DNA of 64,000 bases from Bacteroidaceae bacterium (GCA_017547205.1 JAFYQH010000021.1:41242-105241), one strand, 5' to 3'. Shown: positions 26,228-36,266, counted from the stretch's first letter. Program-made: numbers and translations. Notes: generated by a model from the letters alone, not told the origin.

Positions 26228-27437
26228 ATTCCTTTATTTTCCTGTATAATGTTCGTTCCGATATATTCAGTTCCTTCGCTGCATTGCGGCGCTTGCCTCG
26301 GTTGCGTTCAAGAGCCATGAGGATGGTTTTCCTTTCCACATCATCGAGCGACAGAGTCTCCTCGACATACTCTTCGGCCAGACTGTCGGCATGTGTGAAC
26401 TGCTGCGATGAAGGCTCTATGTGCAGTGTGCGGTGCATGACGTCGGTTACATCAGGCGACGGATTATAATACTGTACATTCTCTGTACCTTCACTGTTCT
26501 GGGAACGCAGACTCTCAATCTGGCTCTTGAGTTCTGTAATATCACGCCGCATGTCAAAAAGCACGCTGTACAATATTTCGCGCTCACTTTCAAATGTCTT
26601 GCGGTCACCGCCCTGCTGCCCTGCCAGCATAGGCAGGTTGTTCTTCGGCTGTTCAGGCAGATAACGGCTCATGACATCCCCATCCACCCTTCTGTTCAGT
26701 TCAAGAATGGAGACCTGTTCCGCGACATTCTTGAGTTGACGGATATTTCCAGGCCATGTATAGTTCAGCAGTGCCATACGTGCACTTTCCTCGAGCTCGA
26801 TTCTGGGCACATTGTACTTTGCAGCGAAATCCATACAGAACTTCTTGAAAAGAAGAACGACATCATCCCCTCTCCTGCGTAGTGGAGGTACCGTAACCGG
26901 AACAGTGCTCAAACGATAGAACAGGTCTTCACGGAAACGTCCGTTCGCTATAGCATCGGGCAGATTCACATTCGTGGCACATACTATACGTACATCGGTT
27001 TTCTCGACCTCGGAAGAACCGACACGTATGAACTCGCCGTTCTCAAGCACGCGCAACAGGCGTGCCTGTGTGGGCATCGGCAGTTCCGCAACCTCATCGA
27101 GGAATATGGTACCGCCATTGGCTTCGCTGAAGTAACCCTTGCGCTCGCTTACGGCACCCGTAAACGCCCCTTTTACGTGGCCGAAGAGTTCCGAGTCTAT
27201 CGTACCCTCTGGAATGGCTCCGCAGTTCACTGCAATATACTTTCCATGCTTACGCACGCTGTGGGAATGTATTATCTTCGGAAAGAACTCCTTTCCTACA
27301 CCACTTTCACCGGTAATGAGCACTGTCAAGTCGGTATTCGCAACCTGAATTGCCGTATCTACCGCCCGCAGCAAATCCGGGTCGTTACCTATGATACCGA
27401 ACTGCTGTTTCGCTTTCTGCACTTCTGAAATGTTCAT
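26214..27437 (-). CDS. sigma-54-dependent transcriptional activator without receiver domain
   Basis: This 407-residue bacterial enhancer-binding protein starts almost directly with the AAA+ domain. Walker A is GESGVGKE at 43-50, the sigma-54-contacting loop GAFTGA is at 90-95, and Walker B is GGTIFLDEVAEL at about 108-119. The arginine-finger region includes FREDLFYRLSTVPV. The C-terminus is a Fis-type helix-turn-helix, KRRNAAKELNISERTLYRKI. The usual N-terminal receiver, GAF or PAS domain is missing, so it is either constitutively active or controlled by a partner protein. A Gln/Ser-rich linker with a short coiled-coil (ITELKSQIESLRSQ) lies between the AAA+ and DNA-binding parts. It heads the lptE-TPR-secG operon. 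Confidence 0.92.
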   Translation of the reverse strand: MNISEVQKAKQQFGIIGNDPDLLRAVDTAIQVANTDLTVLITGESGVGKEFFPKIIHSHSVRKHGKYIAVNCGAIPEGTIDSELFGHVKGAFTGAVSERKGYFSEANGGTIFLDEVAELPMPTQARLLRVLENGEFIRVGSSEVEKTDVRIVCATNVNLPDAIANGRFREDLFYRLSTVPVTVPPLRRRGDDVVLLFKKFCMDFAAKYNVPRIELEESARMALLNYTWPGNIRQLKNVAEQVSILELNRRVDGDVMSRYLPEQPKNNLPMLAGQQGGDRKTFESEREILYSVLFDMRRDITELKSQIESLRSQNSEGTENVQYYNPSPDVTDVMHRTLHIEPSSQQFTHADSLAEEYVEETLSLDDVERKTILMALERNRGKRRNAAKELNISERTLYRKIKEYGIE

Positions 27438-27509
27438 GTCGCTTTATTTGCTGACAAAATTACTTATTTAATTGCAAAAACAAGCAATTTTGGCATAATA
27501 TTTGGTTTT

Positions 27510-29372
27510 TCAGAACGGGAAAATAAGCGGGAGAAGCAGAATCATCACTATACCCAATATCACCTGCAACGGCAGACCGACCTTCACATAATCCGAGAAA
27601 CGATACTGACCCGCCGGCATGACAAGCGCATTGGGCGGAGTTGAGAAAGGAGATGCAAAACAGAGGCTTGCTCCAAGCGTCACAGCAAAGAGGAACGGGA
27701 CTGGGCTCACGCCAACCTGCATTGCGCTGCTCATTGCAATGGGAGCCATAAGCACGGCTGTAGCCGTATTGCTTATGAACATCGTCATGAACGATGTCGT
27801 GAAATAGATTCCTGCCATGAGCAACAAGGGACTATAGCTTCCAAGGCTCGAAACGAGTGCGTTGGAAATCCAGCTTGACACACCAGTTTTCTCAAGAGCC
27901 ATTGACATGGGCATCATCGCAGCTATAAGGACTATGCTTTCCCAATTTATTGTCTTGTATGCAGCCTCCACATTCCTGAAGCAGCCGGAAAGCACCATTA
28001 GCAGGCCGGCAAGCATAACGGCTGTCACCGGAGCGACCGGGACAAAATCGAACACCATGACAGCTATCATGGCGAACATTATCAAAGCTGCAACAGGAGC
28101 CTTGTAGTCGAGTGTCACCTTTGCTGCCTCCTCAAGGGGACGCCCGACAACAATCCATTCGTTGTCCTCCTTTTCAAGGTTGGCTATATTGTTCCATGCC
28201 CCCTGGACAAGAAGTACATCACCGGTACGGATTGTCTCGTCTGCGATTCCCTGAAGTATATATTTATTCTTACGGCATATTCCGAGCACGCTCACATTGT
28301 ATTTGGAACGAAACTCCACCTCACGTATTGTCTTGTTCACCACAGTTGATGATGACATCAGCACTATCTCGGCAACTCCGATATCGTAGAAATCGAGAGC
28401 GTTCTTGCCGTTACCTTCGTTATCGGCAAACAACTCAAGCTTGTATTTGTCGGCAAAAACCTTGACAATATCGGCATTTCCCGAAATATACAATATATCA
28501 TCGGCACGCAATACCGTATCGGAATCAGCGGCCTGCTGAACCATATTCTTGCTGAGCAATTTACGCTGCGAACGTTCCACATGCCTCACCTCAATGATAT
28601 TAAGGCTATAGTTCTTGCGTATATCAAGTTCTCCTATCATCTTGCCTACTACAGAAGAACCGGCCTTAATCCTTACACGATGGAGTGAGTTGGCAATGCC
28701 ATATTCCTTTACCAGTTGCTTCAAAGACTTTCCACTGCTTGCGCTGGCACCACTTAACGAACCCTGAGCAGAAAGAAAACGCTTGCTCAAAGGAAGAAGA
28801 ATCAATGTACCGACCGCGATACATATGAGTCCAACCGGCAGGAAAGTAAAGAAGCCCAATCCGTCGAAGCCATTCTTCACAAGTTCCTCATTTATGACAA
28901 GGTTGGGAGGAGTACCTATGAGCGTCATCATACCGCTCATGCTACTTGCAAAAGCAAGTGGCATGAGCAGGCGACTCGGATTCATCTTGACACTCATAGC
29001 CATGCTCACAACGATGGGTATCATGATGGCTACAGTGCCGGTATTACTCACGAACGCGCCCATCATGGACGTAACTAGCATTACCAACAAAAACAGCTTT
29101 GTCTCACTATGCCCAGCCAGCTTCATGAGTTTGGAACTGATCATTTTCGCAAGCCCGGTCTGGAATATCGCACCTCCCACCACAAAAAGACCTATCATCA
29201 TTATGACAACAGAATTTGAGAAACCGGAAAGAGCCTCTTCCGGAGTCAGTATACCCATAAGCAGGAGCGCAACAAGAGCGCATAAAGCAACAATGTCGGA
29301 ACGAATCCTTCCATTAATGAAGAATACAACCGACAATAACAGCACAACTATAGTCTCTATCATTATAAACAC
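27510..29372 (-). CDS. SLC13-family permease with two TrkA-C domains
   Basis: This 620-residue inner-membrane carrier of the divalent anion:Na+ symporter superfamily has about five helices, then a cytosolic insert (about 205-385) holding two RCK_C/TrkA-C domains. Each of these contains a GD-x-L-type strand: ADDILYISGNADIV and TGDVLLVQGAWNNI. About six further helices follow. The signature motifs SNTGTVAIMIPI and SNTATAVLMAPI are the paired SNT elements of ion-transporter-superfamily carriers. Sulfate, dicarboxylates or other anions are possible substrates; sequence does not decide. ATG codons at 29372 and 29363 both fit; the second is more comfortable given the -7 box at 29386-29393. Confidence 0.88.
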   Translation of the reverse strand: MFIMIETIVVLLLSVVFFINGRIRSDIVALCALVALLLMGILTPEEALSGFSNSVVIMMIGLFVVGGAIFQTGLAKMISSKLMKLAGHSETKLFLLVMLVTSMMGAFVSNTGTVAIMIPIVVSMAMSVKMNPSRLLMPLAFASSMSGMMTLIGTPPNLVINEELVKNGFDGLGFFTFLPVGLICIAVGTLILLPLSKRFLSAQGSLSGASASSGKSLKQLVKEYGIANSLHRVRIKAGSSVVGKMIGELDIRKNYSLNIIEVRHVERSQRKLLSKNMVQQAADSDTVLRADDILYISGNADIVKVFADKYKLELFADNEGNGKNALDFYDIGVAEIVLMSSSTVVNKTIREVEFRSKYNVSVLGICRKNKYILQGIADETIRTGDVLLVQGAWNNIANLEKEDNEWIVVGRPLEEAAKVTLDYKAPVAALIMFAMIAVMVFDFVPVAPVTAVMLAGLLMVLSGCFRNVEAAYKTINWESIVLIAAMMPMSMALEKTGVSSWISNALVSSLGSYSPLLLMAGIYFTTSFMTMFISNTATAVLMAPIAMSSAMQVGVSPVPFLFAVTLGASLCFASPFSTPPNALVMPAGQYRFSDYVKVGLPLQVILGIVMILLLPLIFPF

Positions 29373-29385
29373 ATTTTATTGACTA

Positions 29386-29393
29386 CAAAATTA
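29386..29393 (-). promoter_or_regulatory. -7 box for the SLC13 permease
   Basis: On the minus strand this reads TAATTTTG (TAnnTTTG), only 13 bases upstream of the first possible ATG, implying a very short leader. Confidence 0.5.
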
Positions 29394-29479
29394 ATTAATT
29401 GCAGCCCAATTTCAAAACAAACGGATTCAAGAGTATCTTATTTTTCTATATATAGATAATATTTATAGTAAAAAATAAG

Positions 29480-29487
29480 TATCTTCG
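29480..29487 (+). promoter_or_regulatory. -7 box for tamB
   Basis: TATCTTCG fits TAnnTTYG. The expected transcription start (about 29494) makes the in-frame TTG at 29496 nearly leaderless and supports the ATG at 29514 as the tamB start. Confidence 0.55.
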
Positions 29488-29513
29488 CAGAATGATTGCC
29501 ACGCACGGCAACC

Positions 29514-32500
29514 ATGCAACAAACCCACAAGCGTATAAAGACTCTAAAATACATATCCATCACCATTGCAGTCATAGGAGTGGCAATATACCTGCTGTCA
29601 CTGCTACTAAGAATCGATGCTGTACAGCACCGACTGGGGGAGCATATCGCCAATGAAATAAGAAACATGTACGACATTCCCGTAAAGATAGACGGGGTGC
29701 GCATACGTCACCTGGACGAGATAATCCTGAAAGGACTTCTCGTGACAGAACCGGAAGGCGACACTATCCTTTTCGCAAAGGAAGGAACAGCCCACATATC
29801 CCCGTTGATTACAATGAAAGGAGAAATCCAGATAAACACGCTACACCTCGCCGGCCCCGACATAAGGATAAGCCGTGCTACAAGCAAGGCCCCGCTGAAC
29901 ATACAGTTCATCATAGACAGGCTTGACAGCGGCCAGAAGAGCGGCAACAGCAATGTAAGCATCCGTATCAACCAGTTCCTTGCCTACGACGGCAAATTCA
30001 GGTACGACATACTTGACGAACCGGAACTAACCGATGTTATGGACAAGAACCATATAATGGTCGATAGCCTTTGCTGCAACATATCAATTAGGGAGCTCAG
30101 CAAGAGAAAGGCAAATCTTACAATACGTTCAATCAGTGGCAAGGAGAAAAGCGGGTTAGTCTTGAAGAAATTCAAAGTAAAGGCCAATGCAACCAAAGAG
30201 AAGTGCATACTGCATGATATGGAAATTTCCCTGCCCGGCAGCCTTGTGACATCCCGTAGCCTGGAAATATCAACAGACTCACAAACCAGCCCGATACCGG
30301 CAATTTCAGGAGACATCAAAAGTCGCGGTTTCTCGTTCAACGACATAAGAACAATACTTGGAGATGATTACATCGGACTGCCCGAAATCGCATTCGACAT
30401 AGTTGGAAGCGCAGACAGCAATGAAACCGTTGCCGACATAAACCTCACTACGGCAGACAACGGCATTGACATCAGCGCAACAGCCAGAATCAGTTCCATA
30501 TACGACAGCAAAAAAAGAAAATGCAGCATACATTTCAAAGAAGGGTCTGTCACATCCGAAGGGCTTGACAACCTGAAGCCATTCCTCAACACCAAAGACA
30601 TTGCAACAATCAAGAAACTCGGCAATAGCCACATCACAGGAGAGATGCACTACTCCCCATCATCTTTCAGCGGAAAGGCACATCTTGTCACACAGGCCGG
30701 GGATATTGACGCTAATTGCTTCTACAACAACGGACGTTATTCTATTTTAGCAAAAGGTACAGAAATAAAAGCAGGACTGATTACCGGTATACAGAAACTG
30801 GGCAACTGCAACATAGAGGCCCGTATAAGCGGAGACTCCCACAATTGGGGGAACACAACAGAAATAGGCGGCCAAATAACCGGGCTTGTAGCGAACGGCT
30901 ACACATATGCCCCCATTGACATTACTGCCAGCATAGACAAGGAGAGGGTAAAGGCACACATCACGACTGATGACCCGAACCTGAAAGGCAGCATGACATT
31001 AAGCTACAGGCCCAGAATGGAGGAGAGAATAAACCTCAACATCAAGGTCGACTCCATTGTGCCATACAACCTCAATCTGCAGGAGAAGTCGGGGAACACT
31101 TTCTCATTCACCTTAAACGGGAACCAGAATAACTTCGGGAACAACAAGTCGCTTACCACTGTCAAGATAGACAATTTCACGATAAGCAAAGATAATGACA
31201 AGAAGAAAATACGCAATATATACATCTGTGATGACTACTCAAGAGAGCAGCATATATTGCTTATAAACTCGGACGAGATAGACTGCAACATTATTGGAAA
31301 CTTCAAATACCAGACCCTGGCAAAAAGTCTGGATGGAATATTCACCAGGCATCTTACGGGCAAACACACCATTGAAGAGGCGTTTCCCGGCAATAACTTC
31401 ATATTCAATATCGACATCAGGCGAACCGACATTCTAAGTAACATACTCGGTTTGCCGGTAATCATCAGCGGACCATCTACAGTCAACGGGGAACTGAAAG
31501 ACAAGAGTGGAGAGATGGCTTTAAAAGCCAACATAAACAACGCAAATATCGCAGGAAGCAAATACAAGACCATAGGAATCACAGGATACGGCAACAAGGA
31601 AATAGTTGCTATAGACATACAGGCAAACAGGCTTTCAAGAAACAGCAATGGGAAAGATAGCAAGAATGACAACATATACATCAGTGTTGGCTCAACACTG
31701 TCCAACGGTTCGATAAGCAACAAAATAACATGGAACAGCGACAAGGAGCGGAAAATCAAAGGTACTTTGCGTTTTGACGCAGACGTCAGTACTGCTAATG
31801 ATGGGCAAATTAACATTCTCGGCACAATCCACCCCGACAAAATCGTACACAACGACAGCCTTTGGCATGTGTCCACGTGCAACATATCAGGTAATAGCAA
31901 AAGGCTGGAAATCGAAGGATTCAGCCTTTACAACGATAGCCAGAGCCTGAAAATAAACGGAACCGCAGGCAAAGAGAGGTGCGACACACTCAATATAGAA
32001 GTCAAGAACCTGGAACTCGCCACTTTATTCAACTTTATAAAATTCAATGCACTCCACTTTAGTGGAGATGCCACAGGAAAAGCATATGTCACAAGCGCAA
32101 TGGGAGAACCTGACGCAAAGGGACATTTCGAGATAAACAGGTTCAGGATAAACGGAAGCTATATGGGTTCTACAAATGCCGGAATCGGGTGGGACAGCAA
32201 TAGTAAGTCCATTATTATTGACACCGAGATAAACAGCATTTCAGGAACTTCAAGAGTAAACGGTTTCCTATCACAGGCAAACGACACTATAGAGCTGCAA
32301 ATCAAAGCCAACGACCTGAATGTCGGCTTCCTTAACAGAAACCTGAGAGGATTCATCTCTGACCTTAAAGGAACCGGCAATGGAGTTGTATATCTGCGTG
32401 GAAGCTGGCGCAACATAGATTTATACGGAGCCCTTAAACTGGATTGCACTACAAGAGTAAATGCAACAAATACGACATACACACTGGCTAACGACACCGT

Positions 32501-33977
32501 ATGGTTCTCAAGCGGCAGTATAATGTTCAACAGGACTCGCATAAAGGACCGTTACGGAAACGGCGGTATCATGAGAGGAGCTGTAAACCACAAGTTCCTC
32601 TCACACTGGACATGCGACCTAAAATTCGACACTGACAAGCTTCTAGTGTATGACACTTACGACTTTGGAGAGCTACCCTTTTATGGTACAGTCTTTGCAT
32701 CGGGAACGGCAGGGCTTAACAGCAATAAAGAAGGCCTGTTCCTGAAAGCAAACCTGTCAAACGCCCCGGGTTCACGCATAGTATACAATTCAAGTGAAGT
32801 TGGAGGCGTTAGGGACAATAGTTTCATAACCTTCACCGACAGCAGCAAGAAGCATTACAATGCCGCTGATGACGACAGGAGCAAACAAGGATTCCTCAGC
32901 AGACTTAACCTGGATTTCATGCTAGACATAAACGACAGACTGCAGTTGAAAGTCTATACCAACCTCAAGACAGACGACTACATTAGCCTCTACGGCAATG
33001 GCCCCATCCAAGCCATCTATGACGGGAATGAAGGATTTACAATGAAAGGTAACCTAAACCTTGAACGGGGTACATATAAGTTTACCATACAGGACATCTT
33101 CCCAAAAGAATTCAGCATAACCAAAGGAAGTACGCTTGTATTCAACGGCAATCCCTTCAACGCTGCCCTGAACCTGAAGACAAAATATCTTGTACCATCG
33201 GCATACCTCAGCGACCTGTCTACAGATGTCGCAAGACGCAAGAGTGTAAAAGTGAACTGCCTCATGGATATTGGCGGAACACTGCAGTCACCGCTCCTGA
33301 ACTTCGACCTGGAACTTCCCGAGGGAAATGAGGAAGAGAAAGAGATTCTCGCCAGTGCCATAAATACTCCCGAGCAAAAGAACATGCAGTTCATATATCT
33401 TATAGGAATAGGCAAGTTCTACACATATGACTATAATACTCCACAGGAAAACAGTTCGACATCATCTACAACCATGGAGTCATTCATCTCAAACACCCTA
33501 TCCAACCAACTGAACAATATGCTCGGACACATCATCGACAGTAGCAACTGGGATATATCGGGTAATTTCTCAACCAGCGAGAAAGGTTGGAACAGCATGG
33601 AGGTTGAAGGAATGCTTGCAGGACGATTGCTCAATAACCGTCTGCTCATCAACGGCAATTTGGGCTACAGGGAAAACCCAATAGCAAGCAGTAGCTTCGT
33701 TGGGGACTTCGAAGTACAATGGCTCATGAACCCTAAAGGAACAGTAAACCTTAAGGCATACAGCAAAACAAACGACCGCTATTTCTCGAAAACCAACCTC
33801 ACGACCCAAGGCGCCGGAATAATTCTGAGACACGACTTCGACAGCTGGCGCTGGTGGGGCAAGAAGAAAAAAGAGGAAGAGAAGAAAGATAGGAAAAAGC
33901 AAAACGGCAAAGATAAAAGCGAAGAAGTCAATGCCAAAGATAAAAAAGAAGAAGAAACCTTTTATATTATAAAGTAA
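29514..33977 (+). CDS. tamB: TamB-type translocation/assembly module protein
   Basis: This 1487-residue AsmA-like giant has a single N-terminal membrane anchor (YISITIAVIGVAIYLLSLLL). A long periplasmic beta-taco or beta-helical body of repeating strands follows, then the conserved C-terminal TamB domain (about 1130-1440), with NLERGTYKFTIQDIFPKEF, LVFNGNPFNAALNLKTKY and LNFDLELPEGNEEEKEIL. Such proteins bridge the envelope and move phospholipids or help outer-membrane protein assembly. An oddity is a highly lysine/glutamate-rich tail of about 40 residues after the TamB domain (WWGKKKKEEEKKDRKKQ and on), ending ETFYIIK. No TamA/BamA gene is adjacent. The stop overlaps the next gene's ATG by one base. 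Confidence 0.88.
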   Translation: MQQTHKRIKTLKYISITIAVIGVAIYLLSLLLRIDAVQHRLGEHIANEIRNMYDIPVKIDGVRIRHLDEIILKGLLVTEPEGDTILFAKEGTAHISPLITMKGEIQINTLHLAGPDIRISRATSKAPLNIQFIIDRLDSGQKSGNSNVSIRINQFLAYDGKFRYDILDEPELTDVMDKNHIMVDSLCCNISIRELSKRKANLTIRSISGKEKSGLVLKKFKVKANATKEKCILHDMEISLPGSLVTSRSLEISTDSQTSPIPAISGDIKSRGFSFNDIRTILGDDYIGLPEIAFDIVGSADSNETVADINLTTADNGIDISATARISSIYDSKKRKCSIHFKEGSVTSEGLDNLKPFLNTKDIATIKKLGNSHITGEMHYSPSSFSGKAHLVTQAGDIDANCFYNNGRYSILAKGTEIKAGLITGIQKLGNCNIEARISGDSHNWGNTTEIGGQITGLVANGYTYAPIDITASIDKERVKAHITTDDPNLKGSMTLSYRPRMEERINLNIKVDSIVPYNLNLQEKSGNTFSFTLNGNQNNFGNNKSLTTVKIDNFTISKDNDKKKIRNIYICDDYSREQHILLINSDEIDCNIIGNFKYQTLAKSLDGIFTRHLTGKHTIEEAFPGNNFIFNIDIRRTDILSNILGLPVIISGPSTVNGELKDKSGEMALKANINNANIAGSKYKTIGITGYGNKEIVAIDIQANRLSRNSNGKDSKNDNIYISVGSTLSNGSISNKITWNSDKERKIKGTLRFDADVSTANDGQINILGTIHPDKIVHNDSLWHVSTCNISGNSKRLEIEGFSLYNDSQSLKINGTAGKERCDTLNIEVKNLELATLFNFIKFNALHFSGDATGKAYVTSAMGEPDAKGHFEINRFRINGSYMGSTNAGIGWDSNSKSIIIDTEINSISGTSRVNGFLSQANDTIELQIKANDLNVGFLNRNLRGFISDLKGTGNGVVYLRGSWRNIDLYGALKLDCTTRVNATNTTYTLANDTVWFSSGSIMFNRTRIKDRYGNGGIMRGAVNHKFLSHWTCDLKFDTDKLLVYDTYDFGELPFYGTVFASGTAGLNSNKEGLFLKANLSNAPGSRIVYNSSEVGGVRDNSFITFTDSSKKHYNAADDDRSKQGFLSRLNLDFMLDINDRLQLKVYTNLKTDDYISLYGNGPIQAIYDGNEGFTMKGNLNLERGTYKFTIQDIFPKEFSITKGSTLVFNGNPFNAALNLKTKYLVPSAYLSDLSTDVARRKSVKVNCLMDIGGTLQSPLLNFDLELPEGNEEEKEILASAINTPEQKNMQFIYLIGIGKFYTYDYNTPQENSSTSSTTMESFISNTLSNQLNNMLGHIIDSSNWDISGNFSTSEKGWNSMEVEGMLAGRLLNNRLLINGNLGYRENPIASSSFVGDFEVQWLMNPKGTVNLKAYSKTNDRYFSKTNLTTQGAGIILRHDFDSWRWWGKKKKEEEKKDRKKQNGKDKSEEVNAKDKKEEETFYIIK

Positions 33978-34930
33978 TGAGAAACTTCATATCCGTAAAC
34001 GACATAGGCAACCTCAAGGAGGCTGTCAATGAAGCATTTGAAATCAAGGCCGACCGCTTCAAATACTGCGAGCTCGGAAAGAACAAGACCCTTATGATGG
34101 TGTTCTTCAATTCAAGCTTGCGTACAAGGCTGAGCACGCAGAAGGCCGCACTGAACCTTGGAATGAACGTGATAGTACTTGACATAAACCAAGGAGCATG
34201 GAAACTTGAGACTGAGAGAGGAGTAATCATGGATGGAGACAAACCTGAGCACATTCTGGAAGCAATACCAGTTATGGGAAGCTATTGCGACGTAATTGGC
34301 GTACGTTCATTTGCACGCTTTGAGAGCAAGGACGATGACTATAACGAGGTTATTCTCAACCAGTTCATCAAGCATTCCGGCAAGCCTGTATTCTCAATGG
34401 AAGCTGCGACACGCCATCCGTTACAGAGCTTTGCCGATTTGATAACAATTGAGGAACACAAGACCAAGGAACGCCCCAAGGTCGTGCTTACATGGGCCCC
34501 CCACCCCAAGGCTCTGCCACAGGCTGTGCCCAACTCATTTGCCGAGTGGATGAATTCCACCGACTACGAATTTGTCATTACCCACCCCGAAGGATATGAA
34601 CTCGCACCCGAGTTTGTGGGCAAGGCACGTGTCGAATACGACCAGATGAAGGCATTCGAAGGAGCCGATTTCATATATGCAAAGAACTGGGCAGCCTATA
34701 ACAGCGACAATTATGGAAAAGTATTGAGTACAGACCGTAGCTGGACTGTCAGCGAACGGCAGATGGCTGTAACGGACAATGCATACTTCATGCATTGCCT
34801 ACCCGTACGTCGTAACATGATTGTAACGGACGATGTAATAGAAAGCCCTCGCTCACTTGTCATTCCCGAAGCTGCCAACCGAGAGATATCGGCAACAGTT
34901 GTACTTAAGAGGATTCTTGAGGCATTATAA
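33977..34930 (+). CDS. argF': N-succinylornithine carbamoyltransferase
   Basis: This 317-residue enzyme belongs to the Bacteroidetes acetyl/succinylornithine carbamoyltransferases of arginine synthesis, which carbamoylate N-acylated ornithine. The carbamoyl-phosphate loop is FFNSSLRTRLST and the substrate-side motif is HCLPVRRN. The residue that separates succinyl- from acetyl-ornithine enzymes is Pro at position 90 in the Bacteroides fragilis succinyl enzyme; here DGDKPEHILEA places Pro exactly at 90. ATRHPLQSFADL is the conserved HPxQ region. The gene overlaps the tamB stop by one base, an unexpected pairing for an amino-acid biosynthesis gene. No other arg gene is present in the window. 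Confidence 0.9.
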   Translation: MRNFISVNDIGNLKEAVNEAFEIKADRFKYCELGKNKTLMMVFFNSSLRTRLSTQKAALNLGMNVIVLDINQGAWKLETERGVIMDGDKPEHILEAIPVMGSYCDVIGVRSFARFESKDDDYNEVILNQFIKHSGKPVFSMEAATRHPLQSFADLITIEEHKTKERPKVVLTWAPHPKALPQAVPNSFAEWMNSTDYEFVITHPEGYELAPEFVGKARVEYDQMKAFEGADFIYAKNWAAYNSDNYGKVLSTDRSWTVSERQMAVTDNAYFMHCLPVRRNMIVTDDVIESPRSLVIPEAANREISATVVLKRILEAL

Positions 34931-34938
34931 GGTTATAA

Positions 34939-34997
34939 TTCAGCAAATAAAACAGACAGAAGCGGCAAATCCGTTTCTGTCTGTTTTATTTGCTGAA
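34939..34997. terminator. 27-bp-stem bidirectional terminator, argF'/rarA
   Basis: Arms 34939-34965 and 34971-34997 pair over 27 bases with one wobble around CAAAT. The right arm covers the rarA stop codon (34986-34988) and its last codons. Confidence 0.8.
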
Positions 34998-36266
34998 TGG
35001 TTTGTCATTACCCCAACACTGCTGCATCCAAGCCTTGCTCTTAGCCTCTACAGGGTTGTCCTGTGGACTCCAGAATTCAAAATACTCACCGCCATCCGGC
35101 AGGAACTGCTGCTTGACAAAATGCCCGGGATAATCGTGAGAATACTTGTATCCGTCGGAATATCCAAGTTCAGCCATCAGTTTTGTAGGCGCATTGCGAA
35201 GATGAAGGGGTACCGGAAGATTGCCGGTTTCGCGCACAGTCTCCAGAGCCTTGTTTATTCCCATATATGCCGAATTGCTCTTTGGAGAGGTGGCAAGATA
35301 CACAGTAGCCTCGGCCAACGGGATACGTCCCTCGGGCCACCCTATCTTTGTAACGGCATCGAATGCCGCATTTGCAAGCAACAATGCATTGGGGTTGGCA
35401 AGACCTACATCCTCAGATGCAGATATTATAAGACGCCTTGCAATGAACGCCGGGTCCTCACCGCCCTCAATCATGCGCGCAAGCCAATATAGAGCAGCAT
35501 CGGGATCACTGCCACGTATCGACTTTATGAATGCCGAAACAATGTCATAATGCATTTCGCCATCCTTGTCATAGGCAAGAGGATTCTGCTGCAAGGAGGT
35601 CTTGACCTTCTCATCGGTTATTACAACCGGAGAATCGGGGTCACTCTCCACAACAAGCTCAAGTATGTTCAGCAGCTTGCGCGCATCACCGCCGCTGTAG
35701 CGCAACATTGCTGCCGTCTCACGCAACTCCACACCACGAGCCTTAAGAGCTTCATCGGTATTTACAGCATGGTCAAGAAGCTTGAGAAGATCATCAGCCT
35801 CGAGAGACTTGAGTACATAAAGCTGGCAACGTGACAGCAGAGGACGGATAACCTCGAACGAAGGATTCTCGGTAGTGGCACCTATAAGCGTAACAGTACC
35901 CGTTTCGACAGCACTCAACAGGGAATCCTGCTGCGACTTGTTAAAACGGTGTATCTCGTCGATAAACAATATGGCACCACCGCGTGAGAAGAGGGGTGAA
36001 TTCTTGGCCTTGTCAATAACCTCACGAACCTCCTTCACACCCGATGACACTGCATTAAGCGTATAAAAAGGGCGGTTCAACTGATGGGCTATTATGCGCG
36101 CAATAGTAGTCTTGCCCGTCCCCGGAGGCCCCCACATGATGAATGAGAGGATGCGCCCGGAGTCTATCATGCGACGCAATACAGCCCCCTCGCCAACGAG
36201 GTGCTGCTGCCCTACATAACCGTCAAAGGAAGTGGGACGAAGACGTTCGGCCAATGGTTGTGCCAT
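34986..36266 (-). CDS. rarA: replication-associated recombination protein A (AAA ATPase)
   Basis: RarA/MgsA is a clamp-loader-like AAA+ ATPase acting at stalled forks; the human homologue is WRNIP1. The 426-residue protein shows the family N-terminus PLAERLRPTSFDGYVGQQHL. Walker A is GPPGTGKTT, Walker B is ILFIDEIHRFNKSQQD, sensor 1 is LIGATTENPSFEV, and the C-terminal tetramerisation domain contains DPDAALYWLARMIEGGEDP. The frame is open to 36329, but those codons read through a hairpin; ATG at 36266 (MAQPLAERLRP) is the family start. It follows fhs on the same strand after a hairpin. Confidence 0.94.
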   Translation of the reverse strand: MAQPLAERLRPTSFDGYVGQQHLVGEGAVLRRMIDSGRILSFIMWGPPGTGKTTIARIIAHQLNRPFYTLNAVSSGVKEVREVIDKAKNSPLFSRGGAILFIDEIHRFNKSQQDSLLSAVETGTVTLIGATTENPSFEVIRPLLSRCQLYVLKSLEADDLLKLLDHAVNTDEALKARGVELRETAAMLRYSGGDARKLLNILELVVESDPDSPVVITDEKVKTSLQQNPLAYDKDGEMHYDIVSAFIKSIRGSDPDAALYWLARMIEGGEDPAFIARRLIISASEDVGLANPNALLLANAAFDAVTKIGWPEGRIPLAEATVYLATSPKSNSAYMGINKALETVRETGNLPVPLHLRNAPTKLMAELGYSDGYKYSHDYPGHFVKQQFLPDGGEYFEFWSPQDNPVEAKSKAWMQQCWGNDKPFSK

